Source of the DNA: Eulemur rufifrons
Lineage: Eukaryota > Chordata > Mammalia > Primates > Lemuridae
Reading direction: 5' to 3'
NCBI RefSeq assembly: GCF_041146395.1
Contig: NC_091006.1
Location: forward strand, 2,610,001-2,674,000
DNA: 64,000 nt
The notes under the pieces are model-generated. The model worked only from the letters and a program-made list of their open reading frames with translations, did not search any database and was not told the DNA's origin. This document shows positions 33,690-43,778 of the stretch, piece by piece. Position numbers and translations under genes: made by a program. The stretch's first letter is position 1; each line of letters begins with the position of its first letter.

Positions 33690-33960
33690 TTCAGGAGCCA
33701 GTTTGAATCCATTCCAAGACAGTCGCTCTCTGTCCACTTCTTCACAGAGAACAATTCTATTCTGAGGAAGTTTAATTTGAGGCCGGTCGAAATCTCAGTG
33801 TATGGGTTTGCCTGAAGCAGGCTCAAACGCAGGCAACTGCTAAATAAAAATCCCCAAATAGCCATGCTCTATTTTTGCATTTTTAGATGTTCTTTGAAAG
33901 AAAAAAGGAAAAAAAATAAAAAGATTAAGAAATACAAAATTTCTCCCTTTTCTTACCTGA
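33690..33960. promoter_or_regulatory. Candidate conserved noncoding element
   Basis: Non-repeat, low-CpG-loss sequence with motifs such as 'gaggaagtttaatttgaggc', 'gccggtcgaaatctcagtg' and 'ctctatttttgcatttttag'. No known repeat matches. Conservation is inferred from texture only. Confidence 0.3.
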
Positions 33961-34530
33961 CCTCCCAGTGGCAGGAGGAGAAGGAAGAAGGGGCAAGTGC
34001 AGGGGGACTCCCGTGTGGGCAGCCTGGTCCTGGGTCCTGCCAGCAGCCTCTGCCCAGCGCTCCTCCTCTGCTGCAGGCACTGCCCCGGTCCTCCACGTGT
34101 GCCTGTCTTACCCCCTCTGGCTTGGAGAGGCAGCCATGCTTTTCTGCCTCAGAGGCTGGAAAGCAGGGAGTGCCCCAAGTTGTCACATTCAGCCCCTGCT
34201 CCTGGGCAGGTGCCCAGCTGGAGAGGTGGCCGTGCACAGCCCCCGACGCCAGCAGGCCCAGTGCTGGCCTGGGCTCGTTGTTGAGGGGAGACAGATGAGG
34301 AGGGAGAAGCAACACACTGTTTTGATTCTTTGTTAAAAACTCACAAGCCCTGCCAAAGGGTCAGTCTCCGTTTCACAAAGGATATTAGGTACCATTTTCC
34401 TGCTGGAAGCCCCATAAATCCCCATGTCTCCTCAATATACAATTCAAAAAGCCCTCAAAATTGCCACTGCTGCCATGCTAAGCATTGGAAAGTTCTGCTT
34501 GACCTTTTATTAACATTTTTCTAAACCAAT
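33961..34530. other. GC-rich unique sequence
   Basis: Overlapping chance frames of 95-144 codons on both strands; no gene or repeat recognised. Confidence 0.45.
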
Positions 34531-34544
34531 ATGTTTGGTGTGTT

Positions 34545-34586
34545 GTTGTGTTTTTTTTTTGTTTGTTTTTTTTTTTTTTTTTTTTT
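34545..34586. repeat. Poly(T)-rich run
   Basis: Two T-runs separated by 'gtttg', the second about 23 T. No Alu or L1 body is recognisable on the right-hand side where an antisense retroelement would lie. Confidence 0.9.
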
Positions 34587-34599
34587 GCTACAAGCACCC

Positions 34600-35345
34600 T
34601 AAGGAATTATGAAAAATACTTTTTTCTGTAGTTTATCCCATATGCACTTAATAGGCTCACAAATATAATACCATTATAAAAAAGAAAAACTGCCAACTCT
34701 GCTAAAAAAATTGTCATAACACTAAATTATTATATAAATATAAAAGGAGTGTGTCTGTAAAATATTCACTCAATGAACATCCCAAGGTGATGGTTTTGCT
34801 ATGTTGTTTTTATTCCTGAGAGATCCATAACGCATTTGGATATGCCACATGTCACCACATGAATCAGGCAGTTAATGCATGTGCTTTTTAGAAGCAGGGA
34901 TGTCTTCCCAATAGAATGTGCTATAAAAAAATGTAGAGATCCGGCTGCTTTGTCTGATAGGCATAATTTAATGTCTTGCTTATAATACTGCATCTTAAGG
35001 AAAAATACACACTGTCCTATGTAGTTATTTACAATATATTGCTAAGTCTATGCAAATATGTTTCCCCAAGCCCGGAATTATATAACAAAGGTCAACAATG
35101 TTTGAAATATTTTGAAGCATATTCCCAATATGCTTAATGTATGGTGCTAATGTCCAATATATGCACATATATCTTAATATATTTCCAGATATTTCTGTTC
35201 ATTGTTCTCTCCATAGCTTCCCACAGAATACTATTAGAGGAATGTTTTCTTCTGAAGAAAGCCAAACATTGCCTATCCATCTTGGAAAAATTTATTAAGG
35301 TGGCTAATTATGCGGTCCTTAATATTGCATTAGTATAGAGGTTGC
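34600..35345. promoter_or_regulatory. AT-rich unique block, candidate conserved element
   Basis: About 740 bases without recognisable repeats, containing words such as 'ggcagttaatgcatgtgctt', 'aagtctatgcaaatatg' (octamer-like) and 'ggtggctaattatgcggtcc' (homeodomain-like). The pattern fits a gene-desert enhancer. Function is not shown. Confidence 0.35.
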
Positions 35346-36640
35346 TCAGTGCCACTGCGGAAGAGAAAAAGATAGAAGCCAGTTCAATAATACTGAAACC
35401 AGAGATTTAATACATGCAAAAATGAACACACACCTCTGTGATCTTATTTTTCTGTCACAGATTTCCAGACCAGGCACTTAGTCATCACATGCAAACACGT
35501 AGGCTCTCACACATGTGCACACATACACACATGCTTGTGATTTGGTGTACAGAAAAACCAAGATTACAAGCCACACATTCTACTTCTCCCTTACAAATAC
35601 TGAAAATTTGGCTCTTATTTTTCTGAGGGGGAATTTGGTCATCACATGTACATTTCATTCAGATCACTTTCTTAAGGAAAAAAGGTTTGCCTAATTGCAC
35701 AAGGGTCGGAAAAGGAGTTGTAAAACCAGACCCCCAGTATCCAAGCTACATCCAGAAGAGAAAAGAGGTATTTGTTTATATCAAAGGTATCTGAAATCTG
35801 AGTCCTCAATTCAGTCCCCCATTTCAAATCATGTTGTTCCTTTATCATTCTCCAATCAATCACTGGGTTCAACCAAGTTAAGATGAGTTACACAGTCACC
35901 CAGACACCAAAACAAGTAGCTTATGCCACTAGAAAGAAGCCAGTTCCAAAAACAGATTCTCATCCCTGGACCAGACTGGAATGGGCCACTGGCTTTTCAC
36001 GTCCACGCTGCTGTGACACTGTGTAGCTGTCACAAACTCTGGGCCACAGTTCACTCTGGCAGCTTCAGACCATCCTGGTCTTTAGGGTCTCCAAAAACCC
36101 CAAGGCAAAATCCTTCCAACCCATCCATTTTTTAAGACACTGCAAAAATCCCCCACTTCCAAAGACTGTGAGGTACGTCTAGATGTGGCTGTGGCACTGA
36201 TGCAGTTTATTGGAATCCTCTTCCATCACGTCAGTCCAGCCAACCACACAGTCTACCTGCTGAGGCCTTTGAAAAGAGCCAAAGCTGTGAGATCAGCTTT
36301 TCCCCAATGAGGCTTTGCATCCCCACCACCAGTAAAAATGGGATATCCAGAGCCGTCTCGAACAGAGTTCTCCTCGGAGAGCAATCGCAGACACAGAGTG
36401 CACGTCTCCGCAGGAGAAGGCCGGCCCTTCCTTCTCTGCAGGAGGAAATGTCATCACCAGCCATTGCTCCAGATGACCTTCTCGCTTCACTCTGGCCATG
36501 GGGTCCCCGAGCCCCAGTAATGATCCCACATGTGTAGAGAAGATGGGAAGAGAGGACAGTACACACATGCACTGAATACAGCCCCTATTTCCTCCTAACC
36601 CAAACACCGCTTCCTGAGGTATTCCGGAAGCCTTTGAGGA
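35346..36640. other. Unique sequence, nothing recognised
   Basis: No confident repeat. 35495-35535 is CA-rich but imperfect. Frames up to 113 codons are unsupported. Confidence 0.45.
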
Positions 36641-36689
36641 AGGGTTTTCACGAGGGCCAAGAGAGCTATGAACATCTTTGTTCTCCCAC

Positions 36690-37205
36690 TGGAAACTCGA
36701 CTGTATATAAGAGAGAGCAAATGTTAAATCATTTAAAGAGAGCTATTTTTCATAGTTTCCAGTACATAAATGTGTTTCGGTACATGTTATTGTAAAATAG
36801 TGTTTCTACTTACATCCTTATACATCTGTTGTTGTGTTTACTCATCCTTTAGCTCTGACTTTTAGAAATAGCAATAAATCTATTTTTTAATCCCCTCTCC
36901 TGATGACTGATTATTCATCGCTAAAAGGGGTGGAGGGAGGTCCATGTGAGGAGTGATCTACCCTCCGGAACAAGCTCTACTTTCACAAGATAAACAGGGT
37001 CCAGGGAGATTCCTCTTTTGTCCTGGGTAGCTTATGCAAACTAAATAAGCACTTGGTGGAGGCTCAAATAAATATAAATTACCCTCCAGTGGAAACTCCG
37101 ACCACTTATTACAGTCAATTTCAGCAGGGAGGAGCCAACGGTGACATCTATGCAAACAATACAATTCATTTCTATATTGTATCCCTAATACAAAGATCAC
37201 AGGTG
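36690..37205. promoter_or_regulatory. Candidate conserved noncoding element
   Basis: Contains 'tagcttatgcaaactaaata', 'caaataaatataaattaccc' and 'gacatctatgcaaacaatac': two octamer-like ATGCAAA(C) sites about 120 bases apart, within AT-rich non-repeat sequence. Looks regulatory; no binding evidence. Confidence 0.35.
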
Positions 37206-37354
37206 GCTTCTTGGAGAGTCAGTCATCGCTGAACTAAACCAAAGAAGATGGAAAAAGCTAAAAGGTTGAAAGAAGAGGAAGAGGAACTGCCACTCTGGAC
37301 CCTTGGAAGGATGAAGGAGTCGCCAGTGCAAGTGCCTAGAGAGGCGTGCGAGTC

Positions 37355-37760
37355 AGGACAGGGTAGGCCTATGCTGCTGTAACAAACAACTCCAAAATCT
37401 CAGGAGTTTAACACAACAAATATCCATTTCTTGCTTTCATGAAGCCTGCCAAGAGTCTGGGAGACTCACAAGGGCAGCTGTCCTACATTCCATGTGACTC
37501 AGTGATCAAGCTGTATTGATCTGTGTCTCCTGCATCTCAACACAGGGCCTCTGTGCTTGCTGGGGCAGAGGAAGCGAGAGAGAGCTGTGGTTAGTCACAC
37601 ACAGGCTCTTCTCTGCTTTTGCCTGGAAGCAGCCTTTTGACCAGAATAAGGCACACCTTCCTATTTGCTGGCACACTCAGCAAAGGAGCTGAGAAATTTG
37701 GGAGAACAGATGGGAATGTTTGGTGAACATCACTATCTCTGCCACAGGTGACAGACCATT
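37355..37760 (+). repeat. Ancient LTR-like repeat ('tgctgtaacaaac' class)
   Basis: 'ctatgctgctgtaacaaaca', 'tctcaggagtttaacacaac', 'gacccttt'-less middle, 'tgtggttagtcacacacagg' and the terminal 'tatctctgccacagg' follow the same repeat class as 13870-14260. Family name uncertain. Confidence 0.6.
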
Positions 37761-37919
37761 TCACAGAGAGTCAATAATCACCCAGCCAGACGGAAAAGGA
37801 AGACAATCCCCAATCAGAATACATAATAAAGGATCCTCTAAGCACTTTTCCTAAACTGTGTTGTACAATGTTTGTTCCCCATTATCTCCAACTAAACTGT
37901 GCTTTAACTGGATTCCTTG

Positions 37920-38055
37920 GGCCAAGTAACAGAGCAAACAATTTCCTCCTCTGTAAAATGGGGCCAACCTAATAGGTTACCATGAAGATCTGAGACTACG
38001 CATTTGTAAACTGCACATTGTTAGTGCACACATATGTGTTGGTGGAAATAACAAC
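37920..38055 (+). repeat. MIR fragment
   Basis: 'aatttcctcctctgtaaaat' then 'ggggccaacctaataggtta' and 'tgaagatctgagactacgc' follow the MIR core 'tttcctcatctgtaaaatgggg...gaggattaaatga'. Confidence 0.7.
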
Positions 38056-38317
38056 CATAGCTATTTGACCAGCATTTCAGCACATTGGGACAGGGATGCC
38101 CTGGTTGAGTGACTAGAATTATGGCATCCAGAGTGTCACCAAATGGTGACACCTATCCAATTCTATCTGATGCCTGGCTGGTTGCTTTGAAAATTGCTTC
38201 TGTTTTTAGTGCTATTCAAATTCACATTTGCTTTAACAACTCCACTGGTAATATGCATTTCTCCAATTTATGTCTACTGGTTCTTACCCTAAACTATTGG
38301 CTAGAATCTTTTAATGA

Positions 38318-38380
38318 TTTTTTTTTTTTTTTTTTTTTGAGACAGGGTCATGCTCTATTGCCCAGGCTAGAGGAATTTTT
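38318..38380 (-). repeat. Truncated Alu fragment, antisense
   Basis: A poly(T) run then 'gagacagggtcatgctctat' and 'tgcccaggctagagg', after which similarity stops. It is the antisense 3' end of an Alu arm, only about 60 bases long. Confidence 0.8.
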
Positions 38381-38584
38381 TTTAAGGTATCTATCCCACG
38401 TACCTTACAGCTGGGATTCCCTAGCAAGTGCCTAGATCTGAACTTAGCTTATGGTCAATTTTGTTCATTTTCCCACACTCAGAAGTGAATTCTAATGGAT
38501 CTATGAAAGGGCCACAGGATCCAGTTACTTTTCCAACGGTGTAATGCTGGTTTGCTGGTTTTTTGTTTAGCCATGTATTCCAAA

Positions 38585-38672
38585 CTATTCTTTCTAAGAA
38601 CTTCATGACACCTCATCATCTCTGGGTCACATTAGAAATGACCAATTGCAAACAAAACCACTTTGACGCTTG
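38585..38672 (+). repeat. Dispersed duplicate, copy 1
   Basis: 'ttcatgacacctcatcatct', 'ctgggtcac' and 'ccaattgcaaacaaa' correspond in order to 'tccatgaaaccccatcatct', 'ttgaggtcat' and 'ttagttgcaaaca' at 40320-40407. The similarity extends weakly about 20 bases upstream. Confidence 0.6.
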
Positions 38673-38737
38673 ATAAAAGGAACAGAATAAAATGAAATCC
38701 TTCTTGCTGGGTTCACATGAAAATGGCATGGCGTGGC

Positions 38738-38880
38738 AGAGTGGAAGAACCTTCAGTTCCAATCTCAACTCTGTCATTTGCAGACTTGACCTTAAGCAGA
38801 TGGTGTCCTCTCTTTGGGCCTCTCCTGGCAGGAGAGGAGGGCAATCCAGGGGGAATTTCATAAGACAACATGCCAAGGAC
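38738..38880 (+). repeat. MIR fragment
   Basis: 'gttccaatctcaactctgtc' then 'atttgcagacttgaccttaa' and 'tctctttgggcctctcc' follow MIR 'gggttcgaatcccggctctgccactta...gaccttgggcaagt...tgtgcctcagtttcc'. Confidence 0.65.
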
Positions 38881-39308
38881 TGTGGCTTGGTGGGTATTGA
38901 GTGCTCAGTGAAGTCTAGTTCTCTTACTCAGGTTTCTGGTGACACACTCATCACTGAGCACCCAAAGCATGATAGGACTGTGCCCATGTAGGTGTCATGG
39001 GCAAGTTCATGCCGGTGTGCATATACATAGTCTCTTTATAACTTTCTGTTGATAAAATGGAGCCATCGCCAGAAAGGAGCCCATGAGACCCTCCTCGTGG
39101 CTTAAACTGTGACCTCCAGAAGCATCCTACAATAGAGCCACCCAGTTGTGGGTTTTCCTGCCCAACACACACAAGCACAAGTTTGGCCCTGGCCATTGCC
39201 ACTTCCTCCAACACTATGGTAGGTGACCCTGGCTGTGGGATAATAATTATTATTGAAGTCATTGCTGCATTCTCAGACTACACCAACCAGTATCCCATTC
39301 AGCTTTCT

Positions 39309-39469
39309 GGTTTTTTTTTTTATTATTATTTCATCTTATTATGGGGGATACAGAATTGCAGGTTACATACGTTGCCCATGTACCGCCTGTCCCCCCAAGT
39401 CAAAGCTCCAGGCGTGTCCGTTCCCCAGACAGTGCGCGTTGCACCCATCATGTAGAGAGAGAGAGAGAG

Positions 39470-39505
<36 letters not shown>
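39309..39505 (-). mobile_element. Short lemur-type L1 3'-end insertion with target duplication
   Basis: Poly(T) at 39310-39321 then 'ttattatgggggatacagaa', 'gcaggttacatacgttgccc', a C-run, 'aagctccaggcgtgtccgtt' and 'ccccagacagtgcgcgttgc': the antisense 3' UTR of a strepsirrhine-type L1. The 14-base duplication 'ccattcagctttct' flanks it (39295-39308 and 39506-39519). The 5' end is replaced by (GA)n(TA)n. Its good CpG preservation suggests a fairly young insertion. Confidence 0.88.
39454..39504. repeat. (GA)n(TA)n compound microsatellite
   Basis: About ten GA units followed by about fourteen TA units, at the 5' junction of the L1 fragment just inside its target duplication. Confidence 0.95.
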
Positions 39506-39506
<1 letters not shown>

Positions 39507-39519
39507 CATTCAGCTTTCT

Positions 39520-40319
39520 TAACCAGTCTATTGGCTATTTCAACCAAATTACAAAAACACAAAGATAAAATATTAATAATTAGAAATGCTAATTTTTCAC
39601 TGAAAATCTGGCAAGCAAGGTCTATATTTTGTGAGCAGTTTTAATATTATACTTTTGTGCTTTCCTAAACTAATTTAGCCTACTAATTTTCTATAATTAC
39701 CTGAATGCTCTTAGCTTCCGCTGGTCAGATGAGTTCTGAGACACTTATATAACCAGCATTAAAAAGATGCATTTAGCAGCTCAGATTGTTAAAGTAACAA
39801 AGCCTATAGAATCTGGAGGTTATTGTATTCTCCCAAAAGTACTTAAATAATAGCCTAAAATCTGAAGAATTACTTTAATACTTCAATAAAAATAACCCAA
39901 TTCAAAACATTTTCAAGGAAACAGAGTTCTTTGCTCTAGGCTACCAAGTAATGGCTGAGAGAAAGTATATAGCCTGTCACTTCTGATTAGAGAACTGTGC
40001 CTCTGTGCTTTGAATGAGGGGCATGTCTGGTAATAGGAAGTGCAGATATTAAAGTTAATAAAATAATGTGGAATACGATATATATGAAACTTGACCAAGT
40101 ATAGCACAGAATATAACATACATTACCCTGTTCAGTCAACTCCTGTGGCCTGGCATCTAATGACAAGCTTAATTTCTGTTTCCAATGAGAGTACAGCTAA
40201 AAATACAATTTCCAGATTAGAAAAATATTTTATCCGGCTCCCTAACAAATGTAACCAAGAATGGCTGACATGTCTACACAGATGCCCAGCAACCATGAGA
40301 GGGAATTACTAGGATTGCA
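39520..40319. other. AT-rich unique sequence, nothing recognised
   Basis: No repeat or gene recognised. Confidence 0.45.
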
Positions 40320-40407
40320 AACTGCTCAGCCTGAAAAGTCCATGAAACCCCATCATCTTTGAGGTCATTATAAATAATTAGTTGCAAACACGGCAATGTT
40401 GAGGCTT
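40320..40407 (+). repeat. Dispersed duplicate, copy 2
   Basis: Partner of 38585-38672, direct orientation, about 1.74 kb downstream. Probably two fragments of one unnamed ancient repeat, or a local duplication. Confidence 0.6.
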
Positions 40408-40589
40408 CACGACTGGAAAAGGACAAGGGTGGATCCATTTCTCTCCTGCCCTGAGAGGCTCTCAGTTCCCTCTCGGCACAATTAGGCCTCCCCAAACAAC
40501 TCAGCACTGAGGCCCCTGTGCACCCATTATTGCCTCCTTAATCTAAAACCCCAACGCCAACCATAATGGTTTTGTTTTTCGATATATTA

Positions 40590-41490
40590 ACCTTCAACTT
40601 GTATTTTCACTATTAAATAACCAGCCTGAGAACCTCCTAGAATTTTTTTTTCCCAGTCACCTACAGGAAACCATGCAGTACCCATGATGTGACCCTCTTA
40701 GGGGATTTAAAAGCAATTCAATGAGCTAATCTCAGTAAACCTAGAATTAAAGTTCTTGTTTCCATATTTCACTTTCAAAATATTTAGAACTTTGACAGAT
40801 ATGACATTATGTTTTCATTAAAACAGCTGATTTCAAAATGCTGCACTGTGCAGAAACGCCATAAACAGTTTATGATGAACTGCCACGCTCTTAATTAAAA
40901 CAATAAATCCAGCACACAATATTTGCGCAGCCTCCGGTCTGACCTTTGCCTCTTACTACCCACCACCAAGCCGCGGCTGCGTTCCCAACGCCAGACGTTG
41001 GAAGGTTTTAAAACATGATCTGAAAGGCACTAAAGATAAAATAAGAGAAAACGTACCATTAGTCTTCGCAGTTATGATTAATTCAGTTCATATTTTACAA
41101 TCTGGTTATGGAGTAAAACTGCAGACTTTACATCAAGTATTTGCCATTCACTATACCTAATGTATAAAAATGCTTGATATTTTAGAAAATGGCACTGAGC
41201 TAATTCACCACAACCCCGTGAAGGACAGGAATTGAAATAATAAAAACAGAGAGTGATCCGCTATCTATCTGAAGTGATGAACAGAGCTCACTCGTTGGAT
41301 GGTCAGCCACGGACGATAAATATGTCGATTGCAGCCCAGCCTCACCACGCCACTCTTATCTCCATGCTGCTAGATTTCAGATTAAAATATTCCCTGAAGC
41401 TCTCACATCTGCTCCCAGAGCAGGCAGCAAGGGCGTTAATTACCAAGCAGTAATGACAGTAAATTTGTTGCACTGGCCTGGAGTCGCCAG
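40590..41490. promoter_or_regulatory. Candidate conserved element cluster
   Basis: About 900 bases free of recognised repeats, rich in homeodomain-like cores ('ctcttaattaaaacaataaa', 'gttatgattaattcagttca', 'ggcgttaattaccaagcag') with preserved CpG sites ('atttgcgcagcctccggtct', 'gccacggacgataaatatgt', 'ctggagtcgccaggc'). This is the most enhancer-like stretch of the window. Cross-species alignment is needed to call it conserved. Confidence 0.42.
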
Positions 41491-41669
41491 GCTAACCTTG
41501 GGCCCTGCCAGCTCCAGGAGCAAAGACTACCCTGAACTAGGTCTCACTCGCTTGCACCCCTTAGAGAGCGAGAGCACTGCGCTGGCTGGGGGACCCATTC
41601 TGCAGCCTCCCACTGGACAGATGGATGGACAGCAACTGAGTTCCAGAAGAAAATTGCCCCAGCACATGC

Positions 41670-41822
41670 CTGGGTCGCAGTCACTCAGGAGGCTAAGGCA
41701 GTAGGAGTGCTTGAGCCCAGGAGTTCAAGGCAGCAGTGAGCTACGATTGTACCACTGCAGTCCAGCCAGGGCAATAAAGTTAGAACCTGACTGTAAAAAA
41801 AAAAAAGAAAAGAAAAGAAAAT
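41670..41822 (+). repeat. Alu monomer fragment
   Basis: 'cagtcactcaggaggctaag', 'cttgagcccaggagttcaag', 'gcagtgagctacgattgtac' and 'agtccagccagggcaataaa' then a poly(A) with AAAAG units. It lacks the 5' 'ggccgggc' part and a second arm. Confidence 0.85.
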
Positions 41823-42964
41823 GGCTCCAGCTGTTTTGCGGGGGAAGGAGAAGGAGTGTCTAGGCACCTTAGAGGGTATGGGGACTAACCTCATGGTGCC
41901 CACAGAGGGCTGGCCTGCCTAGCACCTATCACACCTGACATGAGCATCTGTCCTGGGTGTTTTCCTGCAGGCCTTGCCTCACCTCCATTTCCCTGTCTTG
42001 CCAACCTCCATCCCCACCTGCTCCATATTCATATGACGGCCACACATGCAGCACACGGACATGTACAGAGCCAAGTACAGCAGAATCCCTGAGGCTGGAG
42101 TATCAGAGGGTGACAGTTAGTTAGACCCCCTTCTGCAGGTCCTTGTCCAAGTTGCAGGCAGAACACACGAGGGTTCCAGAAAGTTGGAAGACAGGGAAGC
42201 GATGCTGGCCACAGGAGGCCATGTGGGCTCTCAGTCCAGGACCTGGGTCTGTTCTGCCCACTTTGGAAGCAGTGGAATCACAGGTGGGCCACCTCCCACT
42301 GCGAGGGCCAGACCCTCATCTTGGCCTACCTATCTCTTGCCTTTACTCACCTCTGCAGCCTCACCATGCCTACCCTGTCTCTTCTCCAGGATCCTTACTT
42401 CCCTCCAAAGGCCCCTCCCAGCCCATGCAGCATTGTAGACTTAGAGCTGTCACCTGTACCCAAGCCCTGGAAGGGACCAATGCTACTCACCCCTGCCCAT
42501 GGGGCCTCGGAAGCTGGCTTCTAGGGAGGATACCAGGCTGGGCTCCCAGCCCTTTTCCCACCTGGCCCTAAAGACATGCCTCAGCCCCTGCTTGCACAAG
42601 GAATTCTGTTCAGAGATCCTAGCAGGGAAAGGACCCTGCAGGAAGGCTGGGCTCTGGGGTCCCTAAGCACCCTCCAGGCTTCCTATGGCCACTCAGCCCT
42701 GCCCCGGCGCAGCATGGCCTCAGCACAGCCGTCACTCAGTGTCCTTGCTCTTTGATCAAGTATCAGAATTGGGGTGGGGCCCACCCACCTCCATGTCTTC
42801 ACAAAGGAGGGTACCCTAACAGGAGCTAAACCCCCTACCCCTACCCGCTGCTCCCACACCCAGACTCTGGAACAGGAGCCCCCCACACTGGGCCCCTGCC
42901 ATCCCCTCGCCAGTACCATGCACCACATTTTCCAGTTGTGCAGCCCACCCTAGTGGACAGAGGT
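41823..42964. other. GC-rich unique sequence, nothing recognised
   Basis: Frames up to 142 codons (42143-42571 plus) have no domain or splice support; proline- and serine-rich translation is a composition effect. Confidence 0.45.
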
Positions 42965-42967
42965 CAC

Positions 42968-43150
42968 ACGACATGTGTTTCTGTGGTCATGTTTGGCCCT
43001 CACCACCATCCTGTGAACACCACCATTTTTTAGAAAATGGGTGGCCCAGGGGAATAAAGTCTTTATCCTCAAGTCACCCAGCCAGCGAGTGGCACCACAG
43101 AGTTAAAGTCCACACTCTCCGCCTCTGGGGCCAGTGCTCCCTCGCGGTAC
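42968..43150 (+). repeat. MIR SINE
   Basis: 'ccctcaccaccatcctgtga', 'ccattttttagaaaatgggt', 'aagtcacccagccagcgagt', 'ggcaccacagagttaaagtc' and 'ctggggccagtgctccctc' follow MIR from 'cctcacaacaaccctatgag' to 'cagtctggctccagagtcc'. Confidence 0.8.
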
Positions 43151-43778
43151 TGCCCTCCGTCCTCCAGACTCTTGAGTTTTCCAGGCTGAGGCCTGTAGAT
43201 ATATTCTCAGAGGTCCACAACTCCTTTTGGTATAATTTTTAATTTTTTGAGTGTTTTCACTCAATGAGCCCATCTAAAAGACACAGTGAATATTAACATA
43301 TTCTAGATCACCTGAATGATGAAACGGCCATGGGATTTTCACGCCAAATCTGTGTTTTTCATCATGGATGTGAAAAGAGACAGGCATACCTCGTTTTACT
43401 GTGCTTCCCTTTACAACAGTTTGCAGATACTGCATTTTTTATGAGTCAAAGGTTTTAGCAAGTCTATCAGGGCCATTTTTCAATAGCATGTGCTCACTTT
43501 ATGTCTCTGTGTCACATTTTCGTAATTCTTGTAATATTTCAAAATTTTTCACTATTATTATATCTGTTATGGTGATCAGTGATCTTTGCCAGTTACTGTT
43601 GTAACTGTTTTGGGGCACCATGAACTATACCCATATAAGACAGCAAATATAATTGATAAATGTGTGTGTTCTGACTGCTCCACTGACCACCCATTCCCCC
43701 ATTTCTCTCCCTCTCCTTGGGCCTCCCTATTCCATGAGACACAACAATATTGAAATTAGGCCAATTAACAACCCTACA

